From UBA699 sp050261915 (GTDB taxonomy: Bacteria; Bacillota; Clostridia; Clostridiales; Clostridiaceae): a stretch of DNA of 33,187 bases. Location of the stretch: assembly GCA_050261915.1 (NCBI GenBank), contig JBLNDT010000035.1:1-33187 (forward strand). Reading direction: 5' to 3'. Made by a program: the position numbers and the translations under genes. The notes under the pieces are model-generated. The model saw only the letters and a program-made list of their open reading frames with translations. It searched no databases and was not told the origin of the DNA. Shown piece by piece: positions 1 through 7,254 of this stretch. Numbering within the stretch: position 1 is the stretch's first letter; each line of letters opens with the position of its first letter.

Positions 1-1
1 A

Positions 2-25
2 AAACTATCAGCGCGCTGATAGTTT
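2..25 (-). terminator. Perfect palindrome downstream of rex, probable terminator
   Basis: A perfect 24-base palindrome with GCGC at its centre starts 12 bases past the rex stop codon. On the minus strand it ends in a run of Ts cut by the window edge, so a rho-independent terminator is likely, but the full U-tract cannot be seen. With no unpaired loop in the strict palindrome, the RNA loop would open to about four bases. Confidence 0.6.
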
Positions 26-37
26 AAAAAATAACAA

Positions 38-673
38 TTATTCTTTTTCATTCAAAAGACAGGTTAAGGTTAACAAACTGTCACTTAAATGTGCGTTTTC
101 TACCTTGATTCCATCTGGTACCACTAAATCAACGGATGCAAAATTCCATATAGCCTTTACACCGTTTCTTGTTAAAATATCTGATATCCCCTGTGCAAAC
201 TTACTTGGAACACATATTATACCAATATGAATGTCATCGTTTTCAAGGAAGCTTTCCATAGTATCTATGTCTCTGATTTCTATATCCCTTATTTTAATTC
301 CTATAAGTTTTGGATTAATGTCAAATATTGCTTGAACTGAAAATCCAAGCCTGTCAAATTTAGAATAGTTAGCCAAGGCCTGGCCTATATTTCCTGCTCC
401 AATTATAATTACCTTGTACTCCCTGGTAAGCCCCAAAATGCCGCTTATCTGATTATACAAGTCTGTAACATTATATCCATAGCCCTGTTGTCCAAAATCA
501 CCAAAGCAATTTAAATCCTGTCGTATTTGGGATGCAGTAAAACCAATTTTTTCGCTTAACTCTTTTGAGGATATTCTATCTACATCATTTTTCATCAAAT
601 CCTCCAAATACCTGTGATACTTAGGAAGTCTCTTTATAACAGCCATAGATATAGCTCTTTTCTTATCCACCAT
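38..673 (-). CDS. rex: Redox-sensing transcriptional repressor Rex
   Basis: Rex is a homodimeric repressor that senses the NADH/NAD+ ratio and controls fermentation and hydrogen or butyrate metabolism genes in Clostridia. The 211-residue product has the normal family length. Residues about 1-80 form the winged-helix DNA-binding domain, including the conserved stretch IGFTASQIRQDLNCFGDFGQ. A Rossmann fold follows, with the NAD-binding loop GAGNIGQAL near residue 93. The ATG at 673 is preceded by an AGAGGTG ribosome binding site. The gene is transcribed away from the ABC-F gene and seems monocistronic, since a palindrome follows its stop. I did not find a convincing Rex operator (TTGTTAA-type inverted repeat) in the 155-base upstream gap. 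Family assignment is secure. Confidence 0.96.
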   Translation of the reverse strand: MVDKKRAISMAVIKRLPKYHRYLEDLMKNDVDRISSKELSEKIGFTASQIRQDLNCFGDFGQQGYGYNVTDLYNQISGILGLTREYKVIIIGAGNIGQALANYSKFDRLGFSVQAIFDINPKLIGIKIRDIEIRDIDTMESFLENDDIHIGIICVPSKFAQGISDILTRNGVKAIWNFASVDLVVPDGIKVENAHLSDSLLTLTCLLNEKE

Positions 674-828
674 TTTGCACCTCTTATATTATTAATGAAA
701 TAATTTATTAAATAAGTTTGTTTATATTTTATCATATAACTTATATATTAAAAATACAAATTTTAAAAAATTTACTACAAAAATATAAATTTACATAGTA
801 AAATAGTAATGTTAAGGATGGTGATATT

Positions 829-2742
829 ATGATTATATTAAGCTGTAAAGATATAATCAAAAGTTTCGGAATTGAAGTGCTTTTGAACAAAATTACTTTT
901 AATATAAATGAAGGTGAAAAAATAGGTTTAATAGGTCCTAATGGAGCTGGGAAGTCAACACTTTTTAAAATACTAACAAGTGAAGTTGAGTTTGACAGCG
1001 GTGACCTTTTTATAGATAAAAATAAAACAACAGGTTATCTTTCTCAGCATCTTTCTTTAGAGATGAGCAACACAATTTACAGTGAGCTTGAAATGGTTTA
1101 TGATGACCTTATCAGACTTGAAAATAAAATTTCAGATATGGAAAGTGAACTCAATAAACCCTATGACCACGAAAAAGAAGATTACCACAACAAGCTTATT
1201 AAAGACTATACTACAGCTACTGAAACCTATATACATAGAGGTGGTTATACCTTTAGAGGGGAAATAAGCCGTGTGCTAAAAGGTCTTGGTTTTACCGAGA
1301 GTGATTTCAATACATCTATAGAAGTTTTAAGCGGCGGTCAGAAAACAAGGGTGGCCTTGTGTAAACTATTGCTAATAAAACCAGACATACTGCTCCTGGA
1401 CGAACCTACTAACCATCTTGACCTGGAGGCAATTGAATGGCTGGAGGATTATCTTAAAAGTTACAAGGGAACTATAGTACTTATATCCCATGATAGATTT
1501 TTTCTGGACTCAATAACCAATAGAACCTTTGAATTAAGTTTCGGAAAGGTAAATACATATAATGGTAACTATTCTGAATATGTGGAACTGAAAAAAAAGG
1601 AGTACGAAATACAACTAAAAGCCTATAATGTTCAAAAATCTGAAATTAAAAGACAAGAAGAAATTATAGAACGATACAGGTCCTTTAACAGGGAAAAAAG
1701 TATTAAAGCAGCAGAAAGCAGACAAAAGGCATTAGATAAGGTTGAAAGAATAACAGCCCCGGACAGACCACAGGAGGCTGCAAGAATAGGTTTTGAAACA
1801 AAGATCAAAAGCGGAAATGACGTTCTACATATAGAAAATTTGTGCAAAAGCTTTACTGATAAAGAATTGTTTTCAAATGTAAACCTTGATGTAAAAAAAG
1901 GGGATAAGAGTGCCTTAATCGGGGAAAACGGAATAGGTAAAACTACACTGCTGAAAATAATAATGGGGAAAGAGACATTTACCTCAGGAACCTGTGTACT
2001 AGGCAAAAATGTATTTATAGGATACTACGATCAGGAACAGTCTAATCTTAATTTAAATAAGACAATTATTGATGAGGTTTGGGATGATTACCCTGAACTT
2101 ACCACCACACAGATTAGAAGCGCCCTGGCAGCATTCCTTTTCAAGGGTGACGATGTTTTTAAGGAAATAAACCTTCTTAGCGGAGGAGAAAAATGCAGAA
2201 TCAATCTCCTTAAGCTAATGCTTTCAAAATCTAATTTCCTCCTTCTAGATGAGCCTACAAACCACCTTGACATAATGTCAAGAGAAGCTCTAGAGGATGC
2301 TGTGTTAAGCTACGATGGAACAATACTTCTTATATCCCACGACAGGTATTTTTTAAATAAGGTTATAAATAAAATTATGGAGCTTACAAAAACAGGTTTA
2401 AATGAGTATCTAGGAAACTACAGTTATTACATGGAAAAAAAGAGTAACCCATTAAGATTTCAAGAGCTGGAAGATTCAGCAGGAATGTCAAAAACACAAA
2501 TCCAAAATGCTAAGAAGAAAAAGAAAGAAATTGAAAAGGCTGAAAAAGATAAGAAGCAGTATATAAAAGAAATTGAAAAGAAAATTTCAGATTATGAATC
2601 ATCTATAGTAGAATTAAATGAAAAATTATGTTTAGAAGGAATATATTCCAATCCAGTTGAAAGCTCAAAAATAAGCAGTGAGATCAATTCAATTAAAGAA
2701 GCTTTAAATGAATTATATACTGAATGGGAAGAATTGATATAA
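829..2742 (+). CDS. ABC-F family ATPase (YdiF/Uup-like)
   Basis: This is a soluble twin-ATPase ABC protein without membrane domains. ABC-F proteins act on the ribosome, where they relieve stalling or displace antibiotics. The first cassette has Walker A GPNGAGKST (36-44), signature LSGGQ (167-171) and Walker B LLLDEP (188-193). The second has GENGIGKTT (365-373), LSGGE (450-454) and LLLDEP (471-476). The charged helical linker between them (about 242-330) is the P-site tRNA interaction region. A lysine-rich coiled coil (about 550-637) matches the ABC-F C-terminal domain. At 637 residues it is close to B. subtilis YdiF in size. The start has a GGATGGTG ribosome binding site. Nothing shows whether it is a housekeeping or a resistance ABC-F; the lack of a long attenuator-like leader favours housekeeping. 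Confidence 0.93.
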   Translation: MIILSCKDIIKSFGIEVLLNKITFNINEGEKIGLIGPNGAGKSTLFKILTSEVEFDSGDLFIDKNKTTGYLSQHLSLEMSNTIYSELEMVYDDLIRLENKISDMESELNKPYDHEKEDYHNKLIKDYTTATETYIHRGGYTFRGEISRVLKGLGFTESDFNTSIEVLSGGQKTRVALCKLLLIKPDILLLDEPTNHLDLEAIEWLEDYLKSYKGTIVLISHDRFFLDSITNRTFELSFGKVNTYNGNYSEYVELKKKEYEIQLKAYNVQKSEIKRQEEIIERYRSFNREKSIKAAESRQKALDKVERITAPDRPQEAARIGFETKIKSGNDVLHIENLCKSFTDKELFSNVNLDVKKGDKSALIGENGIGKTTLLKIIMGKETFTSGTCVLGKNVFIGYYDQEQSNLNLNKTIIDEVWDDYPELTTTQIRSALAAFLFKGDDVFKEINLLSGGEKCRINLLKLMLSKSNFLLLDEPTNHLDIMSREALEDAVLSYDGTILLISHDRYFLNKVINKIMELTKTGLNEYLGNYSYYMEKKSNPLRFQELEDSAGMSKTQIQNAKKKKKEIEKAEKDKKQYIKEIEKKISDYESSIVELNEKLCLEGIYSNPVESSKISSEINSIKEALNELYTEWEELI

Positions 2743-2810
2743 GGCCGTCCCGCTAAATAATTAGTGCGCAGCCTTTCTAATTTTCGGAGTATTCAGATGG
2801 AATAAAAACG

Positions 2811-2848
2811 GGCTATGTATTAGCAGTTAAAACTGCTAATACATAGCC
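2811..2848. terminator. Bidirectional terminator between convergent ABC-F and DUF350 genes
   Basis: This is a perfect 18-base-pair stem with a two-base centre. It is followed by CTTTTT on the plus strand and by CGTTTTTATT on the minus strand, so it can end both the ABC-F transcript and the DUF350 operon. A weaker imperfect hairpin (2743-2785) just after the ABC-F stop may be a second plus-strand stop. The hairpin and its minus-strand 3' flank resemble the one at 7203-7245. Confidence 0.85.
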
Positions 2849-2870
2849 TCTTTTTATCTATATAAGTATT

Positions 2871-3083
2871 TTATGATATAGCAGCAGCTATTATTATACC
2901 AAGAGCTACAAAAAAACCCGCTATTACAACACCAACTGCAACGTTACCTTTTAAAAGTTCTGCATTAAAGTCGATTTTGGTCCATATCTTATCATAAATA
3001 ACGTATCCTCCTAATAGAAGTACCATTGCCAAAGCCCACCAAATTAAAGTGGACCCCATGCCGTTAAAAATTGCTGTGTTCAT
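2871..3083 (-). CDS. DUF350 (YjfL/YshE-type) small membrane protein
   Basis: This 70-residue protein has two hydrophobic segments (about 10-30 and 47-69) joined by a short loop containing YDKIWTKIDFNAELLKGN. The Asp/Asn-rich loop and the following small-residue helix (GNVAVGVVIAGFFVALGI) are characteristic of DUF350, known as YjfL in E. coli and YshE in Bacillus. Many homologues carry two such units; this has one, so it probably oligomerises. It is the last gene of the operon, 37 bases after the ATP-grasp gene, with a strong GAGGAGG ribosome binding site. DUF350 genes recur beside YjfC/YgiC-type ATP-grasp ligases, which supports a shared but unknown envelope function. Confidence 0.85.
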   Translation of the reverse strand: MNTAIFNGMGSTLIWWALAMVLLLGGYVIYDKIWTKIDFNAELLKGNVAVGVVIAGFFVALGIIIAAAIS

Positions 3084-3120
3084 GTTATTTCCTCCTCTAA
3101 TATTTAGATTTAATTTATTT

Positions 3121-5607
3121 TTATTTTAAGAAAGTAGCAACATATGAAGCTCTTTCATTTGTAACAAAATCTCCCATTCGAGTATAAATCCCGGAAGGCT
3201 TGTCTCCCGTAATATATACTCCTAACACAGGGAATAAGAATCTATTTTCCGAAGCTACTGTTTTATGTTTCATCATTTCAAAAGGCTTTGTATTTATTCT
3301 CTCTTGGAGTATCACATCTTTAATATTCCTATCAATACCCTCATAACTCATAACAATCCCCTTCCCTTCTCTGGACAAACAAGGTTTAGCCATACAATCA
3401 ACAGGAAGGTTTTCATCAGGTTCGAAACAAGAATATGGAATGTATTTACGAATAAAATCTTCTTCACCTTTTAAGAAGAATCCTTTTCCCAACAACTCAT
3501 ATATCACACAATATATTGCCTTTGACTGCGTAATAATCGTATGTGTTGGATTAATACTAAAAGTCTTTTTATTTAATGCTTCGAATACATCTTTCAGCTC
3601 AATATCTGTAGCTAACCAATCTAGGGGGAAATATCTATATACAGCATCAAGCTCATTTCCATATAGATGCAGCTTATTATCTTTAACTTTTATGTCATAT
3701 ACATTCCCCAAGAACAAGTTGTATTTTCCTGATTCATTGATAATTTTCATTAGCATTTCAGTATTATACCAATCCTCAAAGTAACTCGTACAAACAAAAC
3801 CAATATTTTTCATTTGCCCTTTTTTTGAAAAATCATCCAGTATTTTCTCAAATGATTTTTTAATATTTTCTTTTAAATTCTCATTAATATTTATATAAGG
3901 GATACTTAAATCCTCGTGAATAATGTTCTGTATTCCAACACTTTCAACTAATCCTGCAGGTGTTTCAGAATTAATTTCCAGAATTTTTAACTTACCTTCA
4001 TTATCCATAACAAAGTCTATCCTGCCCACAGCACAGAAAGCATCTGTATATGAATTTAAAATTAAATTTTTTAGAGCAGCAGGAATACCTAAAAGTTCAG
4101 AAAAACTATCAAAATTATTCTTTATTAGTTCTGACGTTTTTCTAAGTATGGTGCAATACTTAATACTAGCATCATTAATTTCATTGAAAATTGTTTTATC
4201 CAAAACCATTGAGTTCAAAGAAATGTACTCATCAGTATTTGAGTATTGTCCGGTAAAGTTATAATCAAATATGGCTTTTTCGGTTATTTTATCCCACTTT
4301 TGTTTTCTATCCGTATATTCATATTTTAGAAGATTTAATCCATAATCCTTTTTTCCTATAGGAGCCATCCATGTAGTGCTATTATCTGTCAAAAAGTTAG
4401 TACTCCACCGTACACAAATGCCTTCTACTTTATCACCAAGTAGGAAAGTTCCAAAGTTGCCATATGCTATGCACGGAACATTCATTAAATTTTTATCTAT
4501 ACAATATGTATATTCCTTTTTGATATCAATAACATTTTGTATAATATGAATTTTCTTATTTTCAATTACTTTACCAATCTGATCTTTCCATGCTATATCA
4601 GAAAATAATCTTCCTATATAAACCTCACCGCTATATCTACCCAAAGATGCTTTAACCACATAATTGTCTTTATTTTTCAAAACAATATCAGTTTTATTTT
4701 TATCAAATATACAGGTGTAAGGTATACATTTTTTTATTACATCTGACCATTCTCTTGTGAGCTCAACAGAGTCACTTTCAACCAACTCCCACAAATATGC
4801 AAACAAACTCTTAGCTTGAATAGCTAGAATACGAGGGTCATTTAGAATCAACACGTTACTTTTTTCAAAGCAATCAAATATTTCTCCTATATCATTTACC
4901 TCATATAAAAATTCAGTTGGAAACAGTCTTAAAATTACATCTACTTTATTTCTTTCAAAAGCATATACATAACTGTCTTTAACTGACAGATTTTGAGGAC
5001 CTACTTGTAAAATATTAAGTCTCGTGTCTTGGCACAGTGCTTTTAAATAATATGCTACATGAAGTTCTTCATAATGGCACGGGTCTATCAAAAAAGCAAT
5101 ATTAATTTTTTCATCTAAACCTTTGCCTTCAGTATTGTGTTTTCCTTTACAGTACTCAACACAAACATTTTTTAGGCTTTTAACCATTTTTTCTTCGAAT
5201 TCTCCATTAACATTACCTTCAAAATCCATTGACCCCGCCAGTCCAATTTCCTTTTGCGCACATGGCTTATCATAATTTATTTCTGCAAATTTTATATGTC
5301 CCTTTGAGTCCCTAAAAGTATCAAATCTTGTCCAAAGCAAAGGTGAGAAATCACATTTAAGGTTAAAAATCCTTTCTTTTAATGGAAAATCATCAATATA
5401 AGATATTAGTCTTTTATGCTTTGTATTAAGATTTTGCATTATATCCAAACAGACATTGTTTATTATCTCTGAATAATAAACCATATTATCATAAGTATTA
5501 GAATCTAAATAAAATGGAATTTGAGAATGTATTGAATTCTCATCTATATTGCTCGGCATATAATATTTAAACAAAACGTCTTCAGTAAACCGTTTTTGAT
5601 TAATCAT
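3121..5607 (-). CDS. Tandem glutathionylspermidine-synthetase-like ATP-grasp ligase
   Basis: This 828-residue protein contains two consecutive copies of the glutathionylspermidine synthetase C-terminal (GSP_synth, ATP-grasp) domain, roughly residues 1-430 and 450-828. Each copy has an RxD...ExN signature: R94, D96, E109 and N111 in the first, R529, D531, E544 and N546 in the second. Each also has an ATP-grasp lysine (K319, K741) and a late arginine (R400, R810). Paired blocks such as LRLFP/YRYFP and IPYTC/IPYSC confirm an internal duplication. Both catalytic sets look intact. Homologues such as E. coli YgiC and YjfC are single-domain, near 386 residues. No amidase domain, signal peptide or membrane segment is visible, so it should be a cytoplasmic C-N ligase. 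Substrates are unknown; true glutathionylspermidine synthesis is unlikely in a clostridium. AAGGGGG precedes the ATG. Confidence 0.85.
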   Translation of the reverse strand: MINQKRFTEDVLFKYYMPSNIDENSIHSQIPFYLDSNTYDNMVYYSEIINNVCLDIMQNLNTKHKRLISYIDDFPLKERIFNLKCDFSPLLWTRFDTFRDSKGHIKFAEINYDKPCAQKEIGLAGSMDFEGNVNGEFEEKMVKSLKNVCVEYCKGKHNTEGKGLDEKINIAFLIDPCHYEELHVAYYLKALCQDTRLNILQVGPQNLSVKDSYVYAFERNKVDVILRLFPTEFLYEVNDIGEIFDCFEKSNVLILNDPRILAIQAKSLFAYLWELVESDSVELTREWSDVIKKCIPYTCIFDKNKTDIVLKNKDNYVVKASLGRYSGEVYIGRLFSDIAWKDQIGKVIENKKIHIIQNVIDIKKEYTYCIDKNLMNVPCIAYGNFGTFLLGDKVEGICVRWSTNFLTDNSTTWMAPIGKKDYGLNLLKYEYTDRKQKWDKITEKAIFDYNFTGQYSNTDEYISLNSMVLDKTIFNEINDASIKYCTILRKTSELIKNNFDSFSELLGIPAALKNLILNSYTDAFCAVGRIDFVMDNEGKLKILEINSETPAGLVESVGIQNIIHEDLSIPYININENLKENIKKSFEKILDDFSKKGQMKNIGFVCTSYFEDWYNTEMLMKIINESGKYNLFLGNVYDIKVKDNKLHLYGNELDAVYRYFPLDWLATDIELKDVFEALNKKTFSINPTHTIITQSKAIYCVIYELLGKGFFLKGEEDFIRKYIPYSCFEPDENLPVDCMAKPCLSREGKGIVMSYEGIDRNIKDVILQERINTKPFEMMKHKTVASENRFLFPVLGVYITGDKPSGIYTRMGDFVTNERASYVATFLK

Positions 5608-5638
5608 TTATAAACCCCCTTAACTATCAACTTCCAGA

Positions 5639-5938
5639 CTAACTGGATGTGCTACCTCCGTGAGCGGCAGAGTACCCACTTGATGTTGAAGCAGAACCCC
5701 ATGAAGAGCCAGTGCTTTTAGACGACCCGCTACTAATTGAACTTGATGAACTTGGTGTGCTATGGCTTCCAAAGAAAAACCATCCGCCATGCGAGCCTGA
5801 ACTTGAACTACTACCTACTTGGTTACTTGTGGTATTATTCAATTCATCTTGCGCACTACAACCCCCTAGCGCAACAGGTCCAGCTATTACCATTGCAGCA
5901 GTAACCGCCAAAGATAGCGCCTTTTTCTTACCAATCAT
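5639..5938 (-). CDS. Ser/Gly-rich lipoprotein of the ATP-grasp operon
   Basis: From the ATG at 5938 the product is 99 residues: a lysine-rich N-terminus, a hydrophobic signal helix and the lipobox VALGGC with Cys27. An earlier in-frame codon exists, but AAGGAAG lies nine bases before 5938 and this start gives a proper signal peptide. The mature part (about 73 residues) is mostly serine and glycine, with scattered His and aromatic residues (HGGWFFFGSH) and the tail AAHGGSTSS. It has no globular domain and looks disordered on the outer membrane face. E. coli YgiB and YjfM, partners of YgiC and YjfC ligases, are likewise lipoproteins with Ser/Gly-rich tails, so this may be an analogue and possibly the ligase's substrate. 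That role is inference. Confidence 0.75.
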   Translation of the reverse strand: MIGKKKALSLAVTAAMVIAGPVALGGCSAQDELNNTTSNQVGSSSSSGSHGGWFFFGSHSTPSSSSSISSGSSKSTGSSWGSASTSSGYSAAHGGSTSS

Positions 5939-5960
5939 TAATATACACTTCCTTTTTTGC

Positions 5961-6593
5961 TTAGTTTTCACATGTTATAGTTTCAGTTTCAATGCCCGCC
6001 TCTTTTAGATAATTCAAATAACTCTGGATATCCTGCTTTATGGTGCTTTTAGTAAAAAGAATTACTTTGGTATACCCTAAAGACTGAAGCGTTTCAGCAA
6101 ACGGAATATCCGCATCACAAATTTCATATTGGTTATTCAATTTCCTTTTATATTCGCTTTTATCAAAATCCTGGTATCTATTGTAATCAAACATAAAGAC
6201 ATATTTTGTTGGTGTGATGTTTTTTAATTGGATTCCGTAGTTTATTAGAGATTCAATATAATCCTTAGTCCCAATCATTCCATTCTCATGAAAGAGCATA
6301 TTAAAACAAAGAACAGGCTTAATTGAGTAGACATTATTCAATATAGCTCCTACTCTAACATCTCTATCAAGTTCCAAATCACAAATTATAAAAACATCCT
6401 GGTCAAATTTTACAATAGTATTAATAATTTTGCTGTCAGAAGGAGATGTCCCACTATTAAAAACGCCAAGCTGAAAATCCTTATAAGTTTGAAGTGACAC
6501 AAACGGCCCGCTTTTTACAAAACACTCAAATTCATTAGTATTAGCTTTCCAGTTTCTATATACCTGTCTTATATCAACATCTTTAAGATTCAT
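5961..6593 (-). CDS. Unknown 210-residue protein of the ATP-grasp operon
   Basis: I do not recognise the family. The longest frame begins with GTG at 6605, but that codon lies inside the AAGGTGG ribosome binding site. The ATG at 6593, eight bases downstream, is the better start. The product is soluble with no signal or membrane segment. Predicted strands such as KYVFMFDYNRY and TKVILFT alternate with helices, suggesting an alpha/beta fold, and the C-terminus has a helix-rich stretch (IKQDIQSYLNYLKEAG). It sits 20 bases after the first operon gene, and its stop falls 22 bases before the lipoprotein start, so all are probably co-transcribed. It could be an accessory to, or substrate-binding partner of, the ligase; nothing in the sequence decides this. 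Confidence 0.75.
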   Translation of the reverse strand: MNLKDVDIRQVYRNWKANTNEFECFVKSGPFVSLQTYKDFQLGVFNSGTSPSDSKIINTIVKFDQDVFIICDLELDRDVRVGAILNNVYSIKPVLCFNMLFHENGMIGTKDYIESLINYGIQLKNITPTKYVFMFDYNRYQDFDKSEYKRKLNNQYEICDADIPFAETLQSLGYTKVILFTKSTIKQDIQSYLNYLKEAGIETETITCEN

Positions 6594-6613
6594 TTTATCA
6601 TCCACCTTAACCC

Positions 6614-6985
6614 TTACCTTTCATATGAACAGGAGAATATTCTATTTTTAGATATATAATGTTTATACTTTTCAGCAATTACAGTAATATATTGAGGGGT
6701 ACATTCCTCCTCCAATAAAGCTCCTTGAAATGAAAATTTAGGATTACATTCACTCCATGATTTTAAATCAAAATATAAATTTATTTCTCTGTCATAAGTA
6801 CTCATTCTACATTCACAGGTAATAGCAAATATCTTATCGAAAGATAAAAACTGTCTATATGCCTTACCATCCTCATGAGTTTCTATAACCATTGATTTAT
6901 TTACTATCTTTATTTCCCCATTTAGAGTCTCCTGAGGATTACCTTCATTCCAGCTATCTTCATTTAAATAAATATTAATTTCCAT
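6614..6985 (-). CDS. Unknown 123-residue protein with internal repeat
   Basis: This is the first gene of the operon and I do not recognise its family. The ATG at 6985 follows AGGGTG at proper spacing; the upstream in-frame GTG at 6994 overlaps that site and is disfavoured. The protein contains two copies of a motif of the form EIN(I/L)Y....SW.E.NP.....G, at residues about 2-23 and 67-88, separated by a strand-rich stretch. This suggests two repeated beta units. There is no signal peptide or membrane helix. Cys57, Cys59, Cys80 and Cys95 are scattered and do not form an obvious metal site. Position suggests a role with the downstream ATP-grasp enzyme and lipoprotein. Confidence 0.72.
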   Translation of the reverse strand: MEINIYLNEDSWNEGNPQETLNGEIKIVNKSMVIETHEDGKAYRQFLSFDKIFAITCECRMSTYDREINLYFDLKSWSECNPKFSFQGALLEEECTPQYITVIAEKYKHYISKNRIFSCSYER

Positions 6986-7021
6986 TAAATTCACCCTAAC
7001 TTACAATTTTTTACTAAAACA

Positions 7022-7030
7022 ATTGTAACA
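7022..7030 (-). promoter_or_regulatory. Probable extended -10 promoter of the ATP-grasp operon
   Basis: On the minus strand TGTTACAAT is a good extended -10 element (TGn plus TACAAT). It sits about 25 bases before the AGGGTG ribosome binding site of the first operon gene. No strong -35 is present at the usual spacing, which fits an extended -10 promoter. The rest of 6995-7202 is AT-rich with no other structure I can defend. Confidence 0.45.
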
Positions 7031-7202
7031 CAAACGAGAATATTGTAGTTAAAATTTTCTAAATTTAATAATAAATCTTTTTATTTTTTTAAATTAAGTT
7101 TATATGGTGAAATAAAGCAATTTTTAACTTAACTCGTCTTTTCAAAAAAATAGTAATTTACTTAAAGATATCTTAGAAATTCCTTCAAATGGAATAAAAA
7201 AA

Positions 7203-7245
7203 GGGCTGCGGCATTAGCAGTTTTTAACAGCTAATACCACAGCCC
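7203..7245 (-). terminator. Rho-independent terminator of amt
   Basis: An 18-base-pair imperfect stem with a seven-base loop is followed on the minus strand by TTTTTTTATT, nine bases after the amt stop. Two of its non-Watson-Crick positions are G-U pairs in minus-strand RNA but would be C-A clashes in plus-strand RNA, so it is built to work on the minus strand. Hairpin and 3' flank are related to the element at 2811-2848. Confidence 0.85.
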
Positions 7246-7254
7246 CTTAATTTT

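Noticed and set aside
674..828. Rex autoregulatory operator between rex and the ABC-F gene
   Set aside because: The gap is AT-rich, but no TTGTTAA/TTAACAA-type inverted repeat with proper spacing was found.
5639..5971. Longer start for the Ser/Gly lipoprotein
   Set aside because: The upstream start adds a charged segment before the signal peptide and overlaps the previous gene. The ATG at 5938 has a good ribosome binding site and gives a normal lipoprotein signal.
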